From positions 744,001 to 808,000 of the forward strand of contig NZ_SDSD01000001.1 of the NCBI RefSeq assembly GCF_004798965.1: a DNA stretch of 64,000 nucleotides, written 5' to 3'. Source of the stretch: Onishia niordana (lineage in GTDB: Bacteria; Pseudomonadota; Gammaproteobacteria; Pseudomonadales; Halomonadaceae). Made by a program: the position numbers and the translations under genes. Below the pieces are notes generated by a model. That model was not told where the DNA came from, made no database searches, and worked only from the letters and a program-made list of their open reading frames with translations. Below, piece after piece: positions 16,596 to 24,364 of this stretch. The first letter of the stretch is position 1; every line of letters begins with the position of its first letter.

Positions 16596-18284
16596 GTGGA
16601 AAAAAACTCCCCCAACGCCAACAGTGACAAGGACACTCCTGTCTCTGACGGCGTACCCAAGCCAGAAGGCCCAGCGAACCTGATCGATACCGATTACGTG
16701 ATCGGTCAGGATAATCTGACGACCCGCCGGTTCGGCCTTGATGTCGACCTACATGGCAAGGTATTCAGCATCTCCGCACTGTTGATTCTGTTCTTCGTGT
16801 TCATCACGCTGGCGCTACAGGATCAGGTAGAACCGGTCTTCGATGCGGTCTTCGCGTTCCTGACCGGTAACATGTCCTGGTTCTTCCTGCTGGCAGCCAA
16901 TATCTTCGTGATACTCGCTATCGCGCTGATTTTCACGCCCATGGGCAAAATCAGGATTGGTGGTGCCCACGCCACCCCCGATTTCAGCTACATGGGCTGG
17001 TTCGCGATGCTGTTCGCCGCCGGCATGGGCATCGGCCTGATGTTCTACGGTGTTTCCGAGCCGCTGACTCACTTCGGTACCGCCATGAGCGGCACCACGA
17101 TGGAAAACGGGGTCAGGACCGACTGGGCGCCACTGGGTGCCGCTGCCGGCGACACTGAGGCAGCGATATCACTGTCCATGGCCACCACTATCTTCCACTG
17201 GGGCCTGCATCCCTGGGGCATCTATGCGGTCGTGGCACTGGCATTGGCGCTGTTCTCCTTCAACAAGGGCCTGCCACTGACCATGCGCTCAATCTTCTAC
17301 CCGATCCTGGGTGAGCGGATCTGGGGCTGGCCGGGGCATTTGATCGACATTCTGGCCGTGTTCGCGACCCTCTTTGGCCTGGCGACGTCGCTCGGCCTGG
17401 GTGCCTCGCAGGCATCTGCCGGCCTTGCCTATCTGTTCGACATCCCCAACAACGACGTCACCATGGTCCTGCTGATCGTAGGTATCACCGCCGTGGCACT
17501 GATGTCTGTGCTTGTGGGCGTCGACAAGGGTGTACAGCGTCTTTCCCAGCTCAACATGGTGCTGGCCTTCCTGCTGCTGGCGTTCGTGATTGCCGTCGGC
17601 CCAACCCTTGCGATCGCGACCGGCTTCTTCGATAACTTGGGTTCCTACCTGTCGCACCTGCCGGCGCTGTCGATGCCCTTCGGGCGTGAAGATGCCAACT
17701 TCAGCCAGGGCTGGACCGCCTTCTACTGGGCTTGGTGGATTTCCTGGTCCCCGTTCGTCGGCATGTTTATCGCCCGCGTCAGCCGTGGGCGCAGCGTGCG
17801 CGAGTTCCTGATCGCCGTTCTGCTGGTGCCCTCACTGGTCTCGGTGCTTTGGATGACCGCTTTCGGTGGCACCGCCATTGATCAGGTGATTACCGACAAC
17901 TTCCAAGGCGTCAAGGACGCGGCCCTTGAGCTTCAGTTGTTTACGATGCTGGGCCAGCTGCCACTGACGGCCATCACATCCTTCGTCGGCATCGTGCTGG
18001 TGATGGTGTTCTTCGTCACGTCTTCGGACTCCGGTTCGCTGGTGATCGACTCCATTACCGCTGGCGGCAAGATCGATGCGCCAAAGCCGCAGCGCATGTT
18101 CTGGGCCATCATCGAGGGGGCTATCGCCATCGCTCTGCTACTGGGCGGCGGCCTGGCAGCCCTCCAGACAGCGGTCATCACCACGGGCCTACCCTTCACG
18201 GTGGTACTGCTGGTGGCTTGCTACGCCATCATCAAAGGACTGCTCTCCGAGCCCAAGGGTTCAAAAGAGCAGCATCCGGCTTGA
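16596..18284 (+). CDS. BCCT family betaine/choline/carnitine-type transporter, copy 1
   Basis: This 562-residue inner-membrane protein has 12 predicted spans and the BCCT marks: a glycine-rich AAGMGIGLMFYGVSEPL in TM3 and the tryptophan-rich segment around FYWAWWISWSPFVGMFIAR in TM8, followed by SRGRSVREF. The GMGIG motif resembles that of the Na-coupled betaine carrier BetP. The hydrophilic N-terminus carries PEGPANLIDTDYVIGQDN, which is also in copy 2. Translation starts at GTG with CGGAG upstream. Import of glycine betaine or a related osmolyte is the likely job, fitting the betaine catabolic genes to the right. It is very similar along its whole length to the carrier at 19148. Confidence 0.88.
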   Translation: MEKNSPNANSDKDTPVSDGVPKPEGPANLIDTDYVIGQDNLTTRRFGLDVDLHGKVFSISALLILFFVFITLALQDQVEPVFDAVFAFLTGNMSWFFLLAANIFVILAIALIFTPMGKIRIGGAHATPDFSYMGWFAMLFAAGMGIGLMFYGVSEPLTHFGTAMSGTTMENGVRTDWAPLGAAAGDTEAAISLSMATTIFHWGLHPWGIYAVVALALALFSFNKGLPLTMRSIFYPILGERIWGWPGHLIDILAVFATLFGLATSLGLGASQASAGLAYLFDIPNNDVTMVLLIVGITAVALMSVLVGVDKGVQRLSQLNMVLAFLLLAFVIAVGPTLAIATGFFDNLGSYLSHLPALSMPFGREDANFSQGWTAFYWAWWISWSPFVGMFIARVSRGRSVREFLIAVLLVPSLVSVLWMTAFGGTAIDQVITDNFQGVKDAALELQLFTMLGQLPLTAITSFVGIVLVMVFFVTSSDSGSLVIDSITAGGKIDAPKPQRMFWAIIEGAIAIALLLGGGLAALQTAVITTGLPFTVVLLVACYAIIKGLLSEPKGSKEQHPA

Positions 18285-18305
18285 TGATTGGATGATGCTT
18301 TGCGC

Positions 18306-18347
18306 AAAACGCCACAGGCGGCCCATTGGGCCGCCTGTGGTCGTTTT
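18306..18347 (+). terminator. Rho-independent terminator after BCCT copy 1
   Basis: Perfect 14-base arms (18312-18325 and 18327-18340) are flanked by AAAACG on the left and CGTTTT on the right. The terminator after BCCT copy 2 is nearly identical. Confidence 0.85.
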
Positions 18348-18573
18348 GGACCATATAACACGTCGGCTAATGCCAAGATGAAGTAGCACCATCATGCAGA
18401 ATAGCTCTGCAGGCTATAAAAAAGCGTCTCGGCCTGGACGCGAGTTACCTGCTTGACCGGGTACCTGCACGCCGAATGTCTAGAAACGCTTAGATGTACC
18501 TGATTAGGGGCCCGCAGCGTCGGCTTCTATCTGGTAAGGCCAGCAGAGAATCGAGCGTTGAAGCGGAACTGGA

Positions 18574-18598
18574 AATTCGACGGGCAAATGCTCAGACT
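18574..18598 (+). promoter_or_regulatory. 25-bp element conserved upstream of both usp copies (copy 2)
   Basis: This is the counterpart of 16179-16203, matching at 20 of 25 positions. It lies 97 bases upstream of the intact usp ATG and may be part of the promoter of the usp/BCCT unit. Confidence 0.55.
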
Positions 18599-18670
18599 GT
18601 GAGGCACCAACGCTAAACTAAGGCAACATCAAGGAACTACAACCACTTACAACCCGCAGGAGGCACGAAG

Positions 18671-19099
18671 ATGTTCAAGAAGATAATGGTTCCGGTGGAC
18701 CTCGCCCACCTCGATGTTATTGAACCGTCGCTGAAGATCGTCGCTGACCAGGCGAAGCACTACGACGCGGAAGTCTGTTACGTCGGTATCACTGCCGCCA
18801 CGCCAGGCTCCGTTGCGCGCACGCCAGAAGAGTTCACCCAGAAGCTCGAAGCCTTCGCCCAGGAGCGTGCCAAGGTCCACGGACAGCCTGTCAGCACCCA
18901 TACCATCGTAAGCCCTGATCCTATCGCTGATCTCGACAACGACCTCATCGAGGCCATCGATAAGGTTGGCGCCGATCTCGTGGTCATGCCGACTCACCCC
19001 CCAAAGCATGCAGATGTCATCATGCCCTCTCACGGCGGTAAGGTGGCGACACATACCAAGGCATCGGTATTCCTGGTTCGCCCAGGGGCCAGCGAGTAG
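18671..19099 (+). CDS. Universal stress protein (UspA family) linked to BCCT transporter
   Basis: The 142-residue protein has the Usp start MFKKIMVPVDLA, a central helix with VARTPEEFTQKLEAFAQER, and the C-terminal PTHPPK...SHGGKVATHTKASVFLVRP. The usual ATP-binding G-2x-G-9x-G(S/T) pattern is not clearly kept: GK stands where GS is expected, so it may not bind ATP. An AGGAGG-type ribosome site precedes the ATG. It lies 48 bases before the BCCT gene. By analogy with TeaD, a Usp that modulates the TeaABC ectoine transporter of Halomonas elongata, it may adjust transporter activity. That role is inference. Confidence 0.88.
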   Translation: MFKKIMVPVDLAHLDVIEPSLKIVADQAKHYDAEVCYVGITAATPGSVARTPEEFTQKLEAFAQERAKVHGQPVSTHTIVSPDPIADLDNDLIEAIDKVGADLVVMPTHPPKHADVIMPSHGGKVATHTKASVFLVRPGASE

Positions 19100-19147
19100 T
19101 ACCCCACGTCTATACACAACAATCGATAACTTCAAGGGAGACGTCTA

Positions 19148-20821
19148 GTGGCTAAGCAACCCAATGACGGCAAACCCAAGGCGCCGGATAACACCGGCTC
19201 CGAGGGAATTCCGGCGCCCGAGGGCCCGGCTAACCTGATCGATACGGATTACGTGATCGGCCAGGACAACATCACCGCTTCCCCCCTGGGGATCAACGTG
19301 GACCTGCACGGCAAGGTCTTCCTCTTCTCCTCGCTGGTGATTCTGTTATTCGTGATCGCAACATTGGCCCTCCAGGACCAGATGGAACCGATCTACAACA
19401 GTGTCTTCAGCTTCCTGACCACAAAACTGAGCTGGGTCTTCATTCTGGGGGCCAACGTCTTCGTGGTGCTGGCGATCGGGTTGATCTTCACCCCACTGGC
19501 CAAGGTACGTATCGGGGGGGCTGACGCTACGCCCGACTTCGGCTACCTGGGGTGGTTCGCGATGCTGTTCGCCGCCGGCATGGGCATCGGACTGATGTTC
19601 TATGGTGTGTCGGAGCCGCTGACGCACTTCGGGACCGCCATGAGCGGTACCACGATGGAGAATGGCGTCAGGACCGACTGGGCACCGCTGGGCGCCGCCG
19701 CGGGTGACCAGGCCGGCGCTATCGACCTCTCCATGGCAGCGACCATCTTCCACTGGGGCCTTCACCCCTGGGGCGCCTATGCGATCGTGGGCCTTTCGCT
19801 GGCGATCTTCGCCTATAACAAGGGTCTGCCGTTGACCATGCGCTCGATCTTCTACCCGATTCTGGGTGAGCGCATCTGGGGCTGGCCGGGTCATGTGATC
19901 GACATTCTGGCGGTCTTCGCCACCCTGTTCGGCCTGACCACCTCGCTGGGACTCGGCGCCACCCAGGCGTCCGCGGGTCTGCACTATCTGTTCGACGTCC
20001 CCGATAACAACACCACGCTGATCCTGCTGATCATGGGCATCACCGTCGTCGCCCTGGGCTCGATCATGCTGGGTGTGGACAAGGGCGTTCAGCGCCTCTC
20101 ACAGCTCAACATGCTGCTGGCCTTGATGCTGCTAGTGTTCGTGATCGCTGTCGGCCCGACGGTCATGATCGCCATTGGCGTGTTCGATAATCTGCTGGGC
20201 TATGTGCAGCACCTGCCAGCGCTGTCGATGCCCTTCGGACGTGAAGACGCTAACTTCAGTCAGGGCTGGACCGCCTTTTACTGGGCTTGGTGGATTGCCT
20301 GGTCGCCGTTCGTCGGCATGTTCATTGCTCGCGTCAGCCGCGGCCGCACCGTGCGGGAATTCCTGATCTCCGTGCTGCTGGTACCGTCACTGGCCTCGGT
20401 CGTGTGGATGACCGCTTTCGGCACCACCGCCATCGATCAGGTGGTCAACCAAGGCATCACCACGGTGCAGGATGCTGCCCTGGAGCTGCAGTTGTTCAAC
20501 ATGCTTGAATACCTGCCGCTGACGCAGATCACCTCCTTCATCGGTATCGTGCTGGTGATCGTGTTCTTCGTCACCTCCTCCGACTCCGGCTCACTGGTGA
20601 TCGATTCCATCACCGCCGGCGGCAAGGTCGACGCGCCCAAGCCGCAGCGCATCTTCTGGGCGCTGATCGAAGGTGCTCTCGCCATCGCCCTGTTACTCGG
20701 TGGCGGCCTGGCAGCCCTGCAAACAGCTGCCCTGACCACCGGCTTGCCCTTCACTCTCGTGCTGCTGGTGGGCTGCTACGGGATCGTCAAGGGCTTGATG
20801 TCCGAACCTCGAAGCAACTGA
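19148..20821 (+). CDS. BCCT family betaine/choline/carnitine-type transporter, copy 2
   Basis: This 557-residue carrier parallels the one at 16596 over its full length: the same N-terminal PEGPANLIDTDYVIGQDN, the same GMGIGLMFYGVSEPL motif and the same WAWWIAWSPFVGMFIAR tryptophan box. The differences are mainly in the loops and the extreme ends. Translation starts at GTG with AGGGAG upstream. It is probably an osmolyte (glycine betaine class) importer driven by Na or H. Together with the adjacent usp it forms a unit, and the two units are products of a tandem duplication. Confidence 0.88.
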   Translation: MAKQPNDGKPKAPDNTGSEGIPAPEGPANLIDTDYVIGQDNITASPLGINVDLHGKVFLFSSLVILLFVIATLALQDQMEPIYNSVFSFLTTKLSWVFILGANVFVVLAIGLIFTPLAKVRIGGADATPDFGYLGWFAMLFAAGMGIGLMFYGVSEPLTHFGTAMSGTTMENGVRTDWAPLGAAAGDQAGAIDLSMAATIFHWGLHPWGAYAIVGLSLAIFAYNKGLPLTMRSIFYPILGERIWGWPGHVIDILAVFATLFGLTTSLGLGATQASAGLHYLFDVPDNNTTLILLIMGITVVALGSIMLGVDKGVQRLSQLNMLLALMLLVFVIAVGPTVMIAIGVFDNLLGYVQHLPALSMPFGREDANFSQGWTAFYWAWWIAWSPFVGMFIARVSRGRTVREFLISVLLVPSLASVVWMTAFGTTAIDQVVNQGITTVQDAALELQLFNMLEYLPLTQITSFIGIVLVIVFFVTSSDSGSLVIDSITAGGKVDAPKPQRIFWALIEGALAIALLLGGGLAALQTAALTTGLPFTLVLLVGCYGIVKGLMSEPRSN

Positions 20822-20860
20822 AGAAACGTCACCAGGCCAAGAGCCTGATGACGCCACGTT

Positions 20861-20901
20861 AAAACGCCACGGGCGGCCCATTGGGCCGCCCGTGGTCGTT
20901 T
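20861..20901 (+). terminator. Rho-independent terminator after BCCT copy 2
   Basis: Perfect 14-base arms (20867-20880 and 20882-20895) are followed by TCGTTT. The arms equal those at 18312-18340 except for one base pair (A-T replaced by G-C on both sides of the stem). Confidence 0.85.
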
Positions 20902-20987
20902 GTAGGCGCTTTCGGCTAACTCTAGGGATAAGGTCGATGACTAGGAGTGAAGGCGATGGCTTTCCAGCGAGGACAAAACAGACTGCT

Positions 20988-21716
20988 TTAGTGCCAAAGA
21001 CGGTGCAACGGGGTCTTGGGATCAAAATGCGTCGCCAGTTGCGCCTGAAATAGCTCGGCAGTGGCCAGGGAATCGACCACCGCATGGTGACCCTGGTAGG
21101 GAGGCAGGCCATAGCGCAAGCGGCTGTCGTGGAGACGAATAGACGCCGGCGGTCGACCGATCCAGCGCTTGAAGCGGGCCCAGAGCGACTGGCGATGCAG
21201 ACGTGCCTCAAGCGACATGGTATCGATCACCGGGAAGAGAACACCTTCCCCACGACGCGCCTTCACCGCCGCATTCAGAAACGGGCGTTCGATGTGACGA
21301 TAGTGCACCACCACCAGACGACCGGCCAGCGCCTCGAGTAACTCATCGAGGATCTCGTCAAGATCCGGTGCATTGGCGATTTCGGAGTGCGTAATGCGGT
21401 GAAAGGTGACCGACTGCCTGTTCAGTGGACGCGGTGGCTTCACTATCCAATAGCGCCGCTGGGGAAGATGGATACGCTGCTGGGTAAAGGGCACCAGGCC
21501 GATGCTGACGATGGCATGACGCCGCTCATCAAGACCCGTGGTTTCCATATCCAGCGCCACCAGCGGCACCTCACCGATCGGCGTATTCGGATCGAGATCA
21601 TAGGCGGCGAAGAAACGCTTCAATGCAGGATCACGGACCCTGTCAGCCTGAGCCGCCAGATATTCCGGCCAGGCATTCGGGCTGACCTTGTGTTTACGAA
21701 ATGGAAGCTTATACAT
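20988..21716 (-). CDS. DEDDh 3'-5' exonuclease (DnaQ/PolIII epsilon-like)
   Basis: The 242-residue protein has the RNase T/DnaQ exonuclease fold: Exo I ALDMETTGLD, an Exo II region HYRHIERPFLNA and Exo III GHHAVVDSLATAELF with the catalytic His and Asp. In Exo II a glutamate stands where most family members have the metal-binding aspartate, so activity may be altered. An N-terminal extension of about 50 residues precedes the domain. It starts 25 bases after the DUF294 protein ends and is almost certainly co-transcribed with it; this pairing is common in proteobacteria. The nucleic acid substrate is unknown. Confidence 0.85.
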   Translation of the reverse strand: MYKLPFRKHKVSPNAWPEYLAAQADRVRDPALKRFFAAYDLDPNTPIGEVPLVALDMETTGLDERRHAIVSIGLVPFTQQRIHLPQRRYWIVKPPRPLNRQSVTFHRITHSEIANAPDLDEILDELLEALAGRLVVVHYRHIERPFLNAAVKARRGEGVLFPVIDTMSLEARLHRQSLWARFKRWIGRPPASIRLHDSRLRYGLPPYQGHHAVVDSLATAELFQAQLATHFDPKTPLHRLWH

Positions 21717-21741
21717 GACTCTTCGCAGCAGTTGAGGGCCC

Positions 21742-23634
21742 CTAGGGCAGGGGGTAGCGGAACTTCAGGAACTTCTGGGCGTTGCTCAACACCTGGAAGG
21801 CATCCTTGAGATTATGCCGCTCGGAGTCGGAAACGTTCTCCGGTTCAATGTTGTTGTCTGGCTCGCGCTCTTCGTCGATATCGATCGCCTGATGACGAAT
21901 ACGCACCATGGAGATGAACTCAAGCGCATAGCGTATCCGCTCGCTGGAACGCCCGACCAGCAGTTGGGTCTTGGCGATATCATCGAGGCGATCGAAAGAA
22001 TTCTGAGCTCGAGACCCACAAGCCAGCGCATGCACCCGGATCAAGTCGATCAACGGCGCCGTGCCGCGGCGCTTCAGGTTGATCGAGTTGTTCTGCTTGC
22101 CGTCCTTCTCCATCACGAAGGTACGGAAGAAGCCCAGTGGCGGCGTGCGGTTCACGGCATTGCGCGCCATGGCAGCCAGGAAAAGCGGGCTCTTCGACGC
22201 CCTATCGGCGACCAAGTCCTGTAACTGCTCGACAAAGCCCTCTTCGCCATACACATGATCCAGATCGAAGAAGATCGAGCTGTGTAGCAGGCGCTCGGGG
22301 TTGGGGTCATTGATCCAGTCGCTGAAATACTGCTTCCAGACCTGCAGCGGCTGCCGCCAGCGCGGGTTGGTGGCCATGATATCGCCCTTGCAGTAGGTAT
22401 ACCCGCAGGCATCCAGCCCATCGCTGATCCGCTGCGCCAGGGCCAGGAAGTAAGCATCATGTTGCTCTGGGTCGAAGCTGTCATCGAGCACCAGGGCATT
22501 GTCTTGATCGGTGACGATGGCCTGCTCGTTGCGGGCCATCGAGCCCATCACCATGAAACAGTAGGGTACTGGCGGTGGCCCCAGCTCCTCTTCTGCCAAC
22601 TCGATCAGGCGCCGGCTGAAACAGCGCCCTATGGTCGACAGGGCACTGCCGATCATCTGCGAATTCGCACCATCCTTAACCAGGCCCACAAAGCTGCGCT
22701 GCACATCATCGCTCAGTCGCGCCAGGCCCTTAAGGCTGGTCTGGTGGTAAATATTACCGACCAGATACAGACTGCTGTTGGTCTCGTAGCGGATGATGTC
22801 GGAGAGATGCAGCACCCCAACAGGCCGCCGTCGATGCAGCACGGGCAGATGGTGGATGTTGTTGCGTAACATGCACAACATCGCCTCATGGACTGACTCA
22901 TCGGACTGGATAGCGATCAGGTTCTGCGTCACCACTTCGGCGACCGGCAAGTCAGCATCACGCCCCGCGGCCAGCACTCGGGTTCGTAGGTCCTGATCGG
23001 TCAGGATGCCCACTGTACGCCACTGTTTGCCATCGCCCAGCACGAAGGTATGCGATGAGGCTTCCGTCTCCAATTGCAACACCAGCACCGAGGACACATT
23101 CTGCTCGCACATCTTGGCGGCAGCTGACTGGATGGTCGAGTCGGCTTCGATCATCACTGGCAAACGCGAGATCAGCTTGCGGACCCGTGTCGTCATCATG
23201 GTGTTGTCGTAGTGCTGATGATCGACCGTCGTCTCGAGCCGCGGGCGCCCCACTTCGACGAAGTCCGCGAAATGTTCATCCTCGTTGCAAAGGCGTTGGA
23301 AAAGTGAGGCGGGAATGAAATAGACCAGCGTATCCTCGATCGACTTGACCGGGAAACGCACACGCTGATTTCTGAGCAGGTCGGAGTAACCGAAGATATC
23401 GCCTTCGCCAAAGCGGTTGGAGAGCTCACCATTGCGTCGATAGACTTCCACGGCACCGCTGCGGATATAGTGCAGGTTCTCGACGGCCTGGCCGTCCTCA
23501 CAGATCATGGTATCGGCGCGGAAATAGCCAACTTCGATCGATTCGGCTACCTCATCGAGCAGATCGTCGCTCAACGTGTCAAAGGGCGCATTGCCAGCAA
23601 TATGCTGACGAATATCCAACAGTTCCACGTCCAT
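21742..23634 (-). CDS. cNMP-binding/CBS/DUF294 nucleotidyltransferase signalling protein
   Basis: This 630-residue protein has, in order, a cyclic-nucleotide-binding-like domain (about 1-130, with RSGAVEVYRRNGE), two CBS motifs (about 150-285), a DUF294 GlnD-like nucleotidyltransferase domain with MGSMARNEQAIVTDQDNAL, and a C-terminal helical DUF294_C domain. Such proteins are thought to sense nucleotides and modify a partner, but no target is established. An ATG at 23634 was preferred over GTG at 23640 because GAGG is better spaced to it. It is the first gene of a two-gene unit with the exonuclease. Confidence 0.85.
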   Translation of the reverse strand: MDVELLDIRQHIAGNAPFDTLSDDLLDEVAESIEVGYFRADTMICEDGQAVENLHYIRSGAVEVYRRNGELSNRFGEGDIFGYSDLLRNQRVRFPVKSIEDTLVYFIPASLFQRLCNEDEHFADFVEVGRPRLETTVDHQHYDNTMMTTRVRKLISRLPVMIEADSTIQSAAAKMCEQNVSSVLVLQLETEASSHTFVLGDGKQWRTVGILTDQDLRTRVLAAGRDADLPVAEVVTQNLIAIQSDESVHEAMLCMLRNNIHHLPVLHRRRPVGVLHLSDIIRYETNSSLYLVGNIYHQTSLKGLARLSDDVQRSFVGLVKDGANSQMIGSALSTIGRCFSRRLIELAEEELGPPPVPYCFMVMGSMARNEQAIVTDQDNALVLDDSFDPEQHDAYFLALAQRISDGLDACGYTYCKGDIMATNPRWRQPLQVWKQYFSDWINDPNPERLLHSSIFFDLDHVYGEEGFVEQLQDLVADRASKSPLFLAAMARNAVNRTPPLGFFRTFVMEKDGKQNNSINLKRRGTAPLIDLIRVHALACGSRAQNSFDRLDDIAKTQLLVGRSSERIRYALEFISMVRIRHQAIDIDEEREPDNNIEPENVSDSERHNLKDAFQVLSNAQKFLKFRYPLP

Positions 23635-23726
23635 GATCACCGCCTCGGCCCAAGTGTCTATTGGCTCCAGTCTCTAATGCTCGACAGAGCCTGTAAAGAG
23701 CTTCACCGCGTCAAAACACCCAGACA

Positions 23727-23758
23727 TGCAAAAGGCCACCCGTAGGTGGCCTTTTGCA
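23727..23758 (-). terminator. Hairpin terminator after the DUF4168 gene
   Basis: Perfect 14-base arms (23727-23740, 23745-23758) have a 4-base loop, and the arms themselves begin and end in A/T runs. It follows the DUF4168 gene on the minus strand, ahead of the DUF294 promoter. Confidence 0.8.
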
Positions 23759-23794
23759 TAATACGTCCGACTCAGGAAAAGCCGGTTACTGGCA

Positions 23795-24187
23795 TCACTC
23801 GGCCTGCGGCTCGACCATGCCCTGGACCCGCTTCATCAGTTCCGGATCCTGCTGAATGGCCTGCCCAATGGCATTGAAGGTGCTGACCTCGAGGCCACTG
23901 TCTTCGACGATGCTGACCATGTCCTCGTTAGCTTCCATGCGAACTTCCTGCTTGGCGGCTTCGTCTTCGGCATTTTGCAGGCGTTCGGTGTAATCACGAG
24001 ACACGCTGGCGATTTCTTTGGAGGCCTCGGCGAACTGCTTAAGCGTCTCATCCGAGAAGTCAGTGGCCGGTGCGGCCGCTTGGGCTTGTGCCGCATCGGA
24101 AGAGGCGTCTTCTTGCGCGATGGCGGGAGCAGAGAGCATACCGGCGCTCAGTAGCGCAGCCGTTAGCAGGGCAGTCAGGCGTTGCAT
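23795..24187 (-). CDS. DUF4168 domain protein, exported
   Basis: This 130-residue protein has a clear Sec signal peptide (hydrophobic segment to APAIAQ, cleavage about residue 24). A small helical DUF4168 domain follows, with FSDETLKQFAEASKEI and FNAIGQAIQQDPELMKRV. Members are periplasmic or surface-exposed and have no known function. The gene stands alone between two terminators. The Ala/Gln/Asp-rich linker after the signal peptide is typical of the family. Confidence 0.82.
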   Translation of the reverse strand: MQRLTALLTAALLSAGMLSAPAIAQEDASSDAAQAQAAAPATDFSDETLKQFAEASKEIASVSRDYTERLQNAEDEAAKQEVRMEANEDMVSIVEDSGLEVSTFNAIGQAIQQDPELMKRVQGMVEPQAE

Positions 24188-24283
24188 CTAGAAAGTACCT
24201 CCAGTGTAAAAACGATTTATGTCACATCCATGGGACGACAGATATCCCGTGCCGTTCAACTGTGTTGTGTAGTGATTTGTAAC

Positions 24284-24314
24284 GAAGTGGCCGAGCACAA
24301 AGCTCGGCCACTTC
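24284..24314 (-). terminator. Hairpin terminator after the TRAP permease gene
   Basis: Perfect 13-base arms (24284-24296, 24302-24314) and a 5-base loop lie 50 bases after the TRAP permease stop codon. Confidence 0.7.
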
Positions 24315-24364
24315 AGGCTGGGAGCCGCCAAGCACCTGCATGACGGTAGTGACTCGTGCAAGGC

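Larger units (their letters stand above)
18285..18670. other. Intergenic region between BCCT copy 1 and usp
   Basis: The 386 bases contain the BCCT terminator at the left, the second copy of the 25-bp element near the right, and the usp ribosome site. I see no gene here. Confidence 0.6.

Noticed and set aside
16596..20821. BCCT tandem as an assembly artefact
   Set aside because: The two copies differ throughout at the base level, have different leaders and one has an intact usp, so they are genuine paralogues rather than a collapsed or duplicated assembly.
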